Assembly: GCA_032716605.1 (NCBI GenBank)
Contig: CM064502.1
Location: 57,175,432 to 57,239,431 of the forward strand
Direction of reading: 5' to 3'
DNA length: 64,000 bases
Source of the DNA: Paralithodes platypus
Taxonomy: Eukaryota; Arthropoda; Malacostraca; Decapoda; Lithodidae
A program made the translations under genes and the position numbers. Shown piece after piece: positions 42,219 through 51,819 of this stretch (its first letter is position 1; the number at the start of each line of letters is the position of its first letter). The notes beneath the pieces were generated by a model. It had not been told where the DNA came from, searched no databases, and saw nothing but the letters and a program-made list of their open reading frames with translations.

Positions 42219-42529
42219 TAAACATTTGACTATATGATTTTAATTAACTTGCTCATGTAGTAATGTACACCCTATGTGGTGGATTATGTTATTTTACTTA
42301 TAAATTATTCTTTTGCTAAAGTGTTGTTTCCACAGCGATTTTGATAAGTTCTTTTGTCTTTTTACTGTGTTCGTCCAAGTTTTGGTTTGTTTATTTTGCA
42401 ATTTTTACATTATAATACAGTATCATACTGTACTTTTTATGTAGGTCCTGTCCAGAACACCTTATCAAAGGTCTTCTGGAGGTCTACAAACACAAGATAC
42501 AGATCCCTATCTGTAAGTATCTTAGATGA

Positions 42530-42675
42530 TTAGACAATTTTATGCAGTTTCAAGAGGGCCTTTTGAAGCTAACAGGGTACAAACTAACATAATACACCTT
42601 TTAAGTCTGACAGATTCTAAATAAACTGCCTAACAGCCTAAAATTATCTAATGATAGCAAGAATAAAGTTTGAAA
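42530..42675. mobile_element. Degraded TTAA-A fragment
   Basis: TTAGACAATTTTATGCAGTTT, then CTAAATAAACTGCCTAACAG, ATTATCTAATGATAGCAAG and AATAAAGTTTGAAACGC follow the internal order of TTAA-A. The termini are not recognisable. Confidence 0.45.
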
Positions 42676-43654
42676 CGCATCCTCAAATACACAAAGGTTA
42701 AAAATGTCATTCAGTTTAGAAAACATCTCTTGTTATCCATGCAAATGCCGTCATCCTCATCCTCGAGGGGGTGGCCACAAATGGATCGCCTCCATGCATC
42801 TCTGGGGATGGATGTAGTTACCGGGTGTACCACTACCGACATACAACATAAATCATCTATAAATACTTATAATAAAATAAATACTTATAAATCTATAATA
42901 CTAGGTTAGGTTAGGTTACGTTGTTTGGTTAGGGTAATGTATTCTTGTATCCAAAGGCAGTCAAAATAGACAGGAACATGATGGTGAGCGTCCGCGTAGT
43001 GTAAACAAGACGGGTGGTACACCCGGTAACTACATTCTTGCCCATCTCTGCCATCAGTTAGCCAGGATTCCTCCTCCCACCCAACACACTCACTCATATA
43101 CAGATCTCCCTCACTATCCGAAGTTTGGGTTTTGGCTGGTCCGAGAACGCATCCCCATTTACCCCATTAATTTTAGGGTGGCTATATTATTTTTCTATTT
43201 AAGATCGGGTTTTCAGGAACGTAACCCAATCGTAAATCGAGGGAGACCTGTGTACCTCTCAACTCCATCCATCCACCTCACTCAGTGTTAGCGTTTATAA
43301 TCACCTTTAATTTTTTGAGGCAGTTGGGTCAAGTGTGTCGTCTCGTAGTCCCTGCCGGTCCTGGTGAGTCTTCGTTGGGGTCAATTGGACGCCAATCTCC
43401 AGCGCTCTGCAATTGAAAAAAAGTTTATCATTAGTTTATCATACAGTAGGCCTATTATCATTATTATCTAGTTTTTTTTCGACAATATCAGGTTTCATAA
43501 AGGTGATCAAAATTATTGTCCAATAACGGATTATACATAAGTACAGTACTGTACTGTATAGGAATTCCATAGACCTGCAATGTCTCCAATAAATTATGGA
43601 ATGAGTTGCGTTACCGGGCGTACGTCGTGTGAACACGTAAGTTGGATGTCAAAC

Positions 43655-43800
43655 AGCGGGGGTGTGGGGGCAGGGGTGTGGGGGTGGCAGCCCCCACCCA
43701 TAATACTAGGATAGGTTAGGTAAGGTTGTTAGGTTAGACTAATGTCCTTTCAAAGGGGTATTGTAAACACTAGGATATACCCGGTCAGAGGTAGGTGATA
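43655..43800 (+). repeat. GC-hairpin / TTAGG core element, with internal duplication
   Basis: GCGGGGGTGTGGGGGCAG is followed by a second GGGGTGTGGGGGTGGC before AGCCCCCACCC, so the G-rich side is duplicated. Then come ATAATACTAGG, TTAGG-like units, TCCTTTCAAAGGGGTAT and ATACCCGGTCAGAGGTAG. Confidence 0.72.
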
Positions 43801-43959
43801 TGCCCGATAACACAACTCTTGCCTAAATTATTTCTAATAACACTGCGAGCCACCCTCTTCTAAATAATGATCAAACCTAAAAGGTGATAGTATAAGATCG
43901 ATGACTTCGTCAAAAAATATATTGGGTAAGAATGTAATATTCGGGCATATCGCCAGCTT

Positions 43960-44230
43960 TGTTATTGTACGCTCACAAATTTTCCCGTCTATTTTGACTG
44001 CCTTGAAATCTTGAATTTACCTTGAACCTTGCCGTGGGATAAAATAATAGGTTGACGAGGGGCTTTGCCCCCCCTTCACTCCTCCATGACTTATATTCAT
44101 CATCATATATATTGCCAGCAAGGGGGCAAATAACAGAAAAAAAGCAGTCAAGATAGACTGGAATGCAACCCCGAGCGTACAAGTAATGTAAACAAAGCGG
44201 GCGATACGCCCGATAATCAATTCCCGAATA
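43960..44230. repeat. Foldback with AGTCAAGATAGAC / GTCTATTTTGACTG arms
   Basis: TACGCTCACAAA...CCCGTCTATTTTGACTGCC near 43970-44003 is answered by GCAGTCAAGATAGACTGG...GAGCGTACAAG near 44144-44185. The arms are about 35 bases and imperfect. A single arm also occurs near 42955-43010. Confidence 0.5.
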
Positions 44231-44279
44231 CTACATCCTTACCATATACTGGGCCAAAGTTGCCAAAAATGGTAGCATT

Positions 44280-44500
44280 CAAGGAGACTACATCAGGACT
44301 CTTCTTCTTCTTCTTCTTACCTCTGACCGGGTATACGCTATCCTAGTGTTTACTAGCCTATACCCCTTTGAAAGGACATTACCCTAACCTAACCTATCCT
44401 AGTATTATGGGTGGGGGCTGCTGCCCCCACCCCCCCGCTATTAGACATCTTTGTCAGATTTTTGGTGTATTTTTCTGTGAAAAGGGTATTTGATCAAATT
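44280..44500 (-). repeat. GC-hairpin / TTAGG core element, minus orientation
   Basis: Reading the minus strand: TTTTCACAGAAAAATACACC, GCGGGGGGGTGGGGGCAGC, GCCCCCACCC, ATAATACTAGG, two TTAGG-like units, AAAGGGGTATAGGC, ATACCCGGTCAGAGGTAAG, (AAG)n and GATGTAGTCTCCTTGAATGC. It is one of the most complete copies. Confidence 0.75.
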
Positions 44501-44669
44501 GGATTTAGGTCACGTACGGTATGTGTTTTTTGTATTATAATCCTCTTTCTCATCAGTTTCTTCATTGATTAGTGTGTCTTAAGGTGTTTTTCCTTCTGGA
44601 AATTCATATTTACCCATTATTTTGCAATATTAAAACATGCCCCCTAAAACCATATTTTGTCATTACCCT

Positions 44670-44725
44670 AACCTAACAACCTAACCTAACCTGGGGGCTG
44701 CCGCACCCAGACCCCCGCAGGGTTA
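44670..44725 (-). repeat. Short (TTAGG)n with truncated core
   Basis: The complement reads GTCTGGGTGCGGCAGCCCCC then AGGTTAGGTTAGGTTGTTAG and TTAGGGTAATG. The spacer ATAATACTAGG is absent, so this is a distinct subtype also seen at 47867-47945. Confidence 0.65.
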
Positions 44726-45055
44726 GTATTGATATAGAATATGACAAAATGCTAAAACTACGTTAAAAAAATGAAAAATGTTAGTTCTCAGCTGATCCAA
44801 GATGGCCGCCATCACCCTTATTTAACCCACAAAGTCTAAGGAAAAATAATTTAATATGCAGCGGTAAAGACATATATTGTGGTGACTAATACTCTAATAC
44901 AAAGCTATAGTATACATTAAGAACATTATATCCCATACCATTAAGAACATAAGAAAATGGGAATCTGCAGAAAGCCGATCGGCCCACACAAGGCAGATCC
45001 CTGTCTAATCACAATATAATTATGTAGGCTACTATAAATATACCTATGCTCTCAT

Positions 45056-45279
45056 TTAACCCCTTCAGTACCGGTTACGTCTTTTTACATATATTCTAGC
45101 TATATTTAGACAATTTTGTGCAGCAGTTGAAGAAGAATCTGTGGTAGTAAAAAGGGTTAAGTGAGATAGTTCCAAGCCTGGTAATTGCTGGAGGCCCTTC
45201 TTTAACTAAATAAAATTGTCTAATACAGTACTGTAGTAGCTGAAATAAAAATACAAGACGTTACCGGTACAGAAGGGGT

Positions 45280-45282
<3 letters not shown>
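45056..45282 (+). mobile_element. TTAA-A MITE, complete copy, followed by (CA)n
   Basis: Bounded by TTAACCCCTTCAGTACCGG and CCGGTACAGAAGGGGTTAA. The right TTAA leads directly into a CA microsatellite. One of the best terminal repeats in the window. Confidence 0.8.

Positions 45283-45340
<58 letters not shown>
45283..45340. repeat. (CA)n microsatellite
   Basis: About 29 uninterrupted CA units between a TTAA-A MITE and a tRNA-Val-like SINE. Confidence 0.92.
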
Positions 45341-45341
<1 letters not shown>

Positions 45342-45600
45342 CCCGTAGCCTAGTAGGTAGAGCTCTCGTCTCACACACGAGGGGTCGGGGGTTCAATCCC
45401 CGGCCGGGCGGAGACAAATTGGGCTTGTCTCCTTTCATGTGTTAGCCTCAGTTCACCTAGCTGTAAATAGGTACCTGGAATAAGTGGACGACGTTGTGAC
45501 GTCCCATCTGGGGTTGGCAAAAATGGTACAAGGCGAGATGGGTATCATATGGTTCACCTAAGCTGATGGCTACCTAAGCCTTCGGGCGAGACGGTACCGT
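45341..45600 (+). mobile_element. SINE with a tRNA-Val(CAC)-like head
   Basis: GCCCGTAGCCTAGTAGGTAG opens a tRNA-like head. An anticodon arm CTCGT-CTCACAC-ACGAG gives anticodon CAC, and the T arm is GGGGGTTCAATCCCC. The acceptor stem pairs in only five of seven positions. A non-tRNA body follows (TTCACCTAGCTGTAAATAG, GGTACCTGGAATAAG, GACGTCCCATCTGGGG). The retained fold indicates a tRNA ancestor; the body indicates a SINE. Confidence 0.7.
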
Positions 45601-45791
45601 CTATAGTGAGAATGGTACCATACAGATCCACCCTAAGCCTTCGTTTCCGATGTCGCCAATTGGCTAAAATACAGACCACACACACATCCACAGCCATTCC
45701 AACGATACATATAACACCTACACATATAGGAGGCGGGAAATAACGAGCATCCTCACTCCCGCAATACAACTAGAGTAAGTACAACTAGAGT

Positions 45792-45794
<3 letters not shown>

Positions 45795-45860
<66 letters not shown>
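45795..45860. repeat. (AC)n microsatellite
   Basis: About 32 AC units preceded by a duplicated GTACAACTAGAGTAA. Confidence 0.92.
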
Positions 45861-45862
<2 letters not shown>

Positions 45863-45889
45863 GTGTCAATCCACAAAATATGAATTGTG

Positions 45890-46320
45890 TTATCATTATG
45901 GTTTATTCTTTTGGGTCAATATTTACGAGTCACACCACAGCTGGGATCTCATTTCTAATGGTAGTTTTGGGTTCCTATCATTCTATGCTTCATTGCTAGG
46001 CCTATATACTTTTTACCCACCGGATTTTTTTTTTTTTCTTGTCTCATTTTTTTTTAAATTTTTTTTTTTTTTTTTTTAACCTAACCAAAAAACCTGACCT
46101 AACCTAACCTAAATGTATTTGGGGGTTATTAGGTTAGGTTTTTTGGTTAGGTTAATGCTAAAAAAAAAATAAAGCCAAGAAAAAAAATATATTTTCCGGT
46201 GGATAAAAAGTATATAGCAATGAAGCATAGAATGATAGGAACCCAAAACTACCATTAGAAATGAGATCCCAGCTGTGGTGTGACTCGTAAATATTGACCT
46301 TATTTGGTTATCATTATAGC
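45890..46320. mobile_element. Large hairpin element with a TTAGG-containing loop
   Basis: The left arm (about 45918-46024) has GGGTCAATATTTACGAGTC, GCTGGGATCTCATTTC, GTTTTGGGTTCCTATCATTC and CTTTTTACCCACCGG. The right arm (about 46190-46305) is its near-perfect complement. The loop holds T/A runs and AACCTAACC / GGTTAGGTT tracts pairing with each other. GTTATCATTAT occurs at both outer edges (about 45890 and 46307) and may be a target duplication. Confidence 0.75.
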
Positions 46321-46399
46321 GCAACGGAGCGAGCTCTATGGGGGTCCGGGGGCATGCCCCCCCCGTGATTTTTTTGAGAATTTAGGTGTCTAAAACAGT

Positions 46400-46465
46400 A
46401 TTTCCTGCAATCAAGATCAAAATCAAAATCAAGATCAAGATCAAGATCAAGCAATCAAGATGGAA
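46400..46465. repeat. (ATCAAG)n / (ATCAAA)n hexamer tract
   Basis: CAATCAAGATCAAAATCAAA followed by several ATCAAG units. No coding function. Confidence 0.8.
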
Positions 46466-47305
46466 AATATGGAGACCAAAATTATGTCAATTTACCTTCT
46501 TTGTTTCTTAAAAAAAAGGGGGTTGGGGGAGTTTCTGTTATCATTATACAAAAAGTTCATTTGCATTAGGCTATCACTCAAAAAAACAGCGTCGTTTGAC
46601 ACCCTGAATTTTCATGGAGCTATTGGTATCGCAAGTCCCCTAACCCACATAATCAACCTGTCAATAAACACCAACACTGTACCTGATGAACTTAAGGGGA
46701 GGTTTTTAGTGCGTTTCCTAGATTTCCATCAAGCTTGAAATTACACCCCCTTGACCTCCTTTCAAGATAAATTTGTACATTTTTCGGTAGAGAAATGTCC
46801 CGGCCGAAGGCCGATTCAGTATAACTCCATTTATTGGTCACCAATTATTTTGACATATTTGAAGACAGATATGGAATCTATATGCTCTAAGCATCATATT
46901 AAAATTAGTTTCAACCCTCGGCAAAACCTATTAAAAAAACCGGTAACAACATGTCTACCTACCGTAAAACGGTTGTCAAATCTCTCTTATAGACGGCGCG
47001 GCTTTCAGCGACGCCATTTTTTCGTGAACTGGAGAGCTCTACCCTTCAACTTTTGTAATACTATCACGCCATCTGCCAATCCTCATTGGAAATACTGAGT
47101 TTCATTTCCTAACTCCTGCGCAATACGTCACGAAACACTTCTGGATTCTTATTGGGTTTTTTTTCTGACCACGTCATTAAACTCATAGATTCCGTCACGC
47201 ATACAACCAGCAACCTATCAGGTGAGTTTATTGACCTTGATTACGTCATTGCACTGAACCAATCACAGATACACACCTTCATTTAAGTCTCTCCTCACTT
47301 TAGTC

Positions 47306-47647
47306 ATGGACGCCACTTGTAATGGTTGTTCACCCCTCCCACATTCAGTGATTATTGACACTACAAGGAACAATAGTGCAGCCCTTAAGGTTTTTACTGA
47401 CCATGGTTGTTTGCCTACCTCTGTTTCCTGCAAACTCTGCTCAAACGAATGTTACTATTATGAACCGGCAGACCAGTGGCGATGCGGTCATTATTGGTTT
47501 TTAAATAAAACCACTACTCGTCGTAACTCCTCGTCGAAAACGTGGACGCATCTCTTCCCCACCTACTCCCTCCACATCTCAATAAGGTATGCAATTAGGC
47601 TTTCATACTTTCGCGGGTTTAAAAACGGCGAAAACAAAATTATTTAA
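47306..47647 (+). pseudogene. Zinc-ribbon ORF resembling a Merlin transposase N-terminus
   Basis: A 113-residue frame starts MDATCNGC and contains VFTDHGCLPTSVSCKLCSNE, DQWRCGHYWFLNKTTTRRN and, near the end, HISIRYAIRLSYF. The order (short helix ending in G-x-LP, C-x2-C, WRC, basic RR, then a hydrophobic Y-F segment) is that of the N-terminal domain before the DDE core in IS1595/ISXO2-like (Merlin) transposases. The usual second CxxC reads CGHYW, and no DDE catalytic core follows in the 1.2 kb to the element's end. A GGTATGC after SIR could be a splice donor. It is probably a remnant. Confidence 0.5.
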
Positions 47648-47864
47648 GCAAAACTTGGCTCGTGTTTTAAGGTATTTCCGTAATTGTTTAATCGAAGTCC
47701 TCTTTTTTTCTAGTTATTAAAAACGTATTCTATGGTGTATTATATGATATATAGAAGCAATAGAACTGTTCAAATGACCTGGGAAGTGTATATTAAACCA
47801 AATACAAAACTTTGAATAATGAGGTAAGAGATACGAGTTTTTTATCACTTTTCATCCCAAGACC

Positions 47865-47945
47865 AACGGGGGTCTGGGGGCAGCAGCCCCCAGGATGCCC
47901 AGGTTAGGTTAGGTTAGGTTAGGTTAGGTTAGGTTAGGTTAATGA
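47865..47945 (+). repeat. G-rich hairpin with a perfect (TTAGG)n array
   Basis: ACGGGGGTCTGGGGGCAGC and AGCCCCCAGGATGCCCAGG lead into about eight uninterrupted TTAGG units (47902-47941), then TTAATGACC. It is the longest perfect telomere-like tract in the window and lies inside the Merlin-like element. Confidence 0.85.
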
Positions 47946-48034
47946 CCAGCTATGTAAATACAGTAGTGAACATTTGGTTTAGTCTGTGCTAAAAAATCAA
48001 TTTTCTTTAGCAGGCCATACACTAAACAATTACC

Positions 48035-48200
48035 CCCTTTTCACAGACAAATACACAAACAATCTGTCAAAGATGCAAATAGCGGGGGTGTGGGGGCGGC
48101 AGCCCCCACCCATAATACTAGGATAGGTTAGGTAAGGTTGTTAGGTTAGGCTAATGTCCTTTCAAAGGGGTATAGGCTTGTAAACACTATGATAGCTTAA
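48035..48200 (+). repeat. GC-hairpin / TTAGG core element, well-preserved copy
   Basis: TTTTCACAGACAAATACAC, AATCTGTCAAAGATGC, AGCGGGGGTGTGGGGGCGGC, AGCCCCCACCC, ATAATACTAGG, several TTAGG-like units, TCCTTTCAAAGGGGTATAGG and GTAAACACTATG in order. The stem GTGGGGGC / GCCCCCAC is perfect with a GGCA loop. Confidence 0.75.
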
Positions 48201-48216
48201 CATGAGCCAAAAATCG

Positions 48217-48620
48217 AAATTAGGTTAGTGTAATTTGTTTACTCTTAAAACTCGCAAAATCAGAGCCAACTTTTCCCAAAACTTGGCTCGGGTTTTCCAA
48301 AATTCGGGTTTTATGGCTTTGCAATTTCGGGAAACCTGAGCCAAATTTCTAAATGAGGTTACTGTCATTTGTTTGTCTACAAACTCGCAAAATCCGAGCC
48401 AGCTTTGGCCAAAAGCTGGCTCGGGTTTTCCAAAATTCGGGTTTTATGGGTTTGCAATTTCGGGAAACCTGAGCCAAATTTCTAAATGAGGTTACTGTCA
48501 TTTTGTTGTCTAAAAACTCGCAAAATCCGAGCCAGCTTTGGCCAAAACTTGGCTCGGGTTTTCGAAATATTGGGTTTTAGGCCTTTGTAATACCTTCAAA
48601 CCCGAGCCAAGTTTTGCTTG
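48217..48620. repeat. 133-bp tandem repeat, three units
   Basis: CTCGCAAAAT starts at 48251, 48384 and 48517, a period of 133. Each unit contains GAGCCAGCTTTGGCC-like and TGGCTCGGGTTTTCC-like inverted halves. A related inverted segment, AAGCAAAACTTGGCTCG, lies at about 47646, and its complement CGAGCCAAGTTTTGCTT closes the block at about 48604. Confidence 0.8.
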
Positions 48621-48949
48621 AATACGTTTGTATCGCCGTTTTACGCATTTAACCCCTCATTTTCCCTGTACTTCATAGCCCTCCCCACTATCGGGCGGCG
48701 TGTCTTAAGATCGTTGTATAATGGGGAAAACGGTTTCGCCGAGGGTTCTAATTATTTCTAAACACTATATATTGATGAAAACTAACAGGGAAAAATAAAA
48801 AAATCCATGGGAAAATTGGTGACCAATAAATGGAGTTTTTCCGCCGATTCCTCTTAAATTGCAGGCTCGCTATCGCTCGCCAGGAAAAAATCACCTGAAT
48901 GTTCCGATGCACCGCTTGGCCCCAAAGACGTGGAAACATGACTTAGCCT

Positions 48950-49490
48950 ATATAAATAATAAATCATAGCCTAGGCCTATTGTCATATCTGATATCAATA
49001 CACTTTGACTCATCTAGGCCAAGTAAAACATACTCTAAATTATACAACTATGTTAATAAATAAATAACATTAATGAATATCGTTATTAACGCCAATAACT
49101 ATCAATGAAAATAGTGAAATATAAGATATTTTTAGATTTTAGGCGAAAGCTAGGCACTGGATTTCTCGATATCTAATCTCAAAATAAGTTAATATCATTG
49201 TTGTACTATATACATGAGATGATTGTATTTAGTAGCCAATCTTAGCAATGTTAGTATGCTCTTTACACCAATATATTAATCAATATGAACAATATCTTAT
49301 CAATGAGCCTTTAATTGAATACGTCCTGAATTCAAGATAAGAATAAAATGTAAAATTTGTTTTGTTTAATTTCGGAACGCGTACTGCTTTTCATTTTGAC
49401 GCGTCCGATCGTCTTGACACGTATCATTTTTCATGAAACCGTAAACAATATACTTTTTTCCTTTCATTACCCGTTTTGTTTTTATTTTGT
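48950..49490. other. A/T-rich gene-free stretch
   Basis: No repeat family, ORF or RNA gene was recognised. The sequence is A/T-rich with one GC-richer patch (GACGCGTCCGATCG near 49398). Confidence 0.35.
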
Positions 49491-49494
49491 ATTT

Positions 49495-49695
49495 GATTTC
49501 AGCTACATTTAGACGATTTCATGAAGCTCAGGAAGGGTATATGGTAGTTTAAAGGATTGAGATAGTCTGCAGCCTTGTAGTAGGTAGCCTATACGTCCTT
49601 CCTTCCTAAGCTGAATGGAATAGTTTGCCAGAATATAGTTGCCAGAATATAGTTGCCAGAATACAACAAAATAAAAGGTTGTCACCGGCTCAATA
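49495..49695 (+). mobile_element. TTAA-A MITE, degraded
   Basis: AGCTACATTTAGACGATTTC, then AGGATTGAGATAGTC, CTTCCTAAGCTGAATGG and GCCAGAATATAGTT (three times in tandem) and GTCACCGGCTCAATA follow the family order. The outer ends are lost. Confidence 0.55.
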
Positions 49696-49734
49696 CACTC
49701 ACATACAGCTTCATTTTTGCATTAACAACTATAC

Positions 49735-50300
49735 CTTGTTCATTATAGGTAGGCCAGAAATTCCCACCCCAACCTCTCATAACTCTAAATGTACTAGAGT
49801 AATCGAGCTAATATTTCTAACATTTGGGAAGAGCCAGCCAGGGAATAGGTAAGGAAACTTATAGTCCATTCGCTCTAGACGTTTTTGAGTTACAGAGGTT
49901 CGGGGTCACAATTTCTGGACTACCAATTTGAAACAGGGCATAGGGATTGTAATTTCAATGAGAGTACAGTACTGTAATATCCTTCAAGTACTTCTCAGTG
50001 CAACTACATAAACTATTCCGTTCCAAATTGGTAGGCCAGAAATCGTGACCCCTATCCTCTGTAACTCATAAAGGGCTACAGGCAAATGGGCTGTACATTT
50101 CCCCACTTAATTTCCCTGGCTGACTCTTCCCAAATGGTATTAATTCATATTTGTGTTCACCAACCCACCAATTAATTTACAAATAAACCTAACTAATGAA
50201 GTCAATGAAAGTAATGAACACACATATGGTATTCCAAGGACTCCAACCTAGGATATTAGCTCGATTACTCTACCCCTAACCTCTGTAACTCAAAAAGGGT
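49735..50300. mobile_element. Two opposed copies of the 16445-type MITE, one with a SINE inside
   Basis: 49745-49930 runs GTAGGCCAGAAATTCCC to TTTCTGGACTACCAATTTG. 50025 onward runs in the opposite sense (AATTGGTAGGCCAGAAATCG). A SINE (50140-50275; GGACTCCAACCTAGGATATT) interrupts the second copy before CTCGATTACTCTACCCC. Shared interior marks with 16445-16650 are TTTGGGAAGAGCCAGCCAG and TTTTTGAGTTACAGAGG. Confidence 0.55.
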
Positions 50301-50499
50301 AGGAGTTAATTTATCTCTCATAATCCATGACCATGGCAGTTACCAATTAATAAGAACAAATAAATTAATTTTTGACAGGTAGGCCTATCACAAAGCAACA
50401 CATACTAAATTTAATCAAACAACAATGAAACACAATATCACTAACACATATGAAATGCTGGGTGTACAAAGGGAATTTAACCCTCCCGAAAATCCCCAG

Positions 50500-50650
50500 G
50501 CCCAGTGGCCTGCCTGGCGCTGTTTCAAACCCTGGTTAGTGATCTCAGTAGGTTTTACCAGACTGGTGTGGTTTCGAACCCTGGTCAGGGACCTCAGTAG
50601 GGTTTTACCAGATTGCGCTCTAACTCACTGTACTACCACGGACGTACAAT
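50500..50650 (-). mobile_element. tRNA-like SINE head, duplicated
   Basis: The complement begins CCGTGGTAGTACAGTGAGTT (box A-like AGAGCGC follows). It then repeats GGTAAAACC-CTACTGAG and GGTTCGAAACCACACC-type units twice in about 60 bases. The duplicated T-arm half is unusual. Confidence 0.5.
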
Positions 50651-50919
50651 AGGATAGCAACCTTAGTTCTCCTTGAAAGAATCAGGTGATAGTCTCGTGG
50701 TGATGCATTAAGTGGTGGGTTTATAAGACTTCGCCACCAACGACTATTTTACACTAACCCAGACGTCAACTCGGGTAGTTTTGTGGTTGCGGGATTTTGC
50801 AGATACAGGGTAATACATATATTTTTTATGTAACAGAGAGATCGAGAGAGATTGCCTCTTTTAATTTTTCAAATAAATTAATAATACCCATTCAAAACAA
50901 GATGACCTTGTTTTACTTT

Positions 50920-51545
50920 TTTATTCTGGCTAAAATTAGACGATCTTATGCAGTATAAAAAGGACCTATGATATATAAAGGTGTTTATTGAGATTGTATT
51001 TACCTCTTTGAGTCTTAACACTAGATTAGCGGGCTAGCGGTTTATTTATATGTACCGCCCAGCGGGGTGTTTTTAGCCAAAATAGGGCTGTTTACGTGAT
51101 CATTTTCATGCCTAAATAAGACCCAGAGCGTAAAACAAGTATCTATCCCTGAAAGGGCATAAACAGAGCTTTCCAATGACACCATAACGATCCTTTTATG
51201 ATGGCTATTTTTCTTGCAACAACCGCGCAACGCGAGTGCAAAAAGCATGTAATTCGGCACTTTCCCCATACAATTCCGTATATAGCGAGTGAGAGAGGGA
51301 GGGAGGAGGTGGGATTCGTGTCAGTAGGTTCGCCGCGGTGGTCTGGAGCAGTCATACGCTCGCTACTCTCCTGCCACCACTTGTCTCTCTCTCTCAGCAA
51401 CATTATGTGCTGAAATTGCCACACGACCTATGTCGAGCGCCGCCAGATAGTCCAGATTTATTATACTCGACTTATGTTGCGCGCCGACACTTAGGGTTAA
51501 AGGTAAATCATAAGGTAAAGAAAATCGTCTAATGGTAACCATAAT
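50920..51545. mobile_element. TTAA-A fragments flanking a nested TTAA element
   Basis: 50930-51014 (TTATTCTGGCTAAAATTAGAC, GCAGTATAAAAAGGACC) and 51501-51545 (GTAAAGAAAATCGTCTAATGG) are halves of one TTAA-A MITE interrupted at TTAA. Confidence 0.6.
51015..51500. mobile_element. TTAA-bounded element of about 485 bp
   Basis: Begins TTAACACTAGATTAGCGGG and ends GCCGACACTTAGGGTTAA, with TTAA at both edges (51015-51018 and 51497-51500) and GC-richer content than its surroundings. TTAACACTAG-type ends are typical of piggyBac-like transposons. The terminal repeats match only over the first few bases. No transposase motif is seen; short frames here overlap on both strands and are not credible genes. 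Confidence 0.6.
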
Positions 51546-51819
51546 GTGAATCCATTTGCAACCAACTGTCTTTTTAGGTTCCAGTCAGTCAAGGGGAAGG
51601 GAGGATCAGTCAAGGGGTAGGGAGGATCAGCAAGAAACACGAGAAAGGAAAAAGAGATGACAGGAGAAGAACACATATAACACTTCGCCCACCAAAAGCA
51701 AGCACACAAGCATTCAGAAGCACCAATCACTCATCAGCCTCCGAAATCAATGGCTTCACCTCAGATCTTTAGATTCCATACTATTGAAATATAATCATGT
51801 AGAACAAAATTATAGGCCT

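Larger units (their letters stand above)
46818..48842 (+). mobile_element. Merlin-like DNA transposon, defective
   Basis: Near the ends are perfect 23-base inverted repeats at 46824-46846 and 48814-48836 (core CATTTATTGGTCACC). The outermost six bases on each side do not match. The flanking 8-bp duplication is GCCGATTC (46810-46817 and 48843-48850). The interior holds a zinc-ribbon ORF (47306-47647), a (TTAGG)n tract, a GC-hairpin core and three 133-bp repeats. The 8-bp target and the ORF's similarity to IS1595/Merlin transposase N-termini suggest Merlin; hAT or P are alternatives by target length alone. Confidence 0.6.
46692..48896 (-). mobile_element. TTAA-B MITE split by a 2-kb DNA transposon
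   Basis: The left part, 46692-46817, begins TTAAGGGGAGGTTTTTAG and reaches GGCCGATTC. The right part resumes at 48843 with GCCGATTCCTCTTAAATTG and the GCTCGCTATCGCTCGCC block, then is truncated near 48896. Removing 46818-48842 and one GCCGATTC restores the family order. Confidence 0.75.

Noticed and set aside
45341..45412. tRNA-Val(CAC) gene
   Set aside because: The anticodon and T arms fold, but the acceptor stem has two mismatches and a repeated SINE body follows.
47902..47941. Chromosome-fusion or terminal telomere signal
   Set aside because: The (TTAGG)n tract is short, lies inside a transposon-like element and continues into interspersed repeats on both sides.
48073..48120. Helitron 3' terminus (GC hairpin followed by CTAG)
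   Set aside because: The hairpin and nearby CTAG are suggestive, but sequence past CTAG (TTAGG-like units and more) is conserved between copies, so CTAG is not an element end. No Rep/helicase motif was seen.
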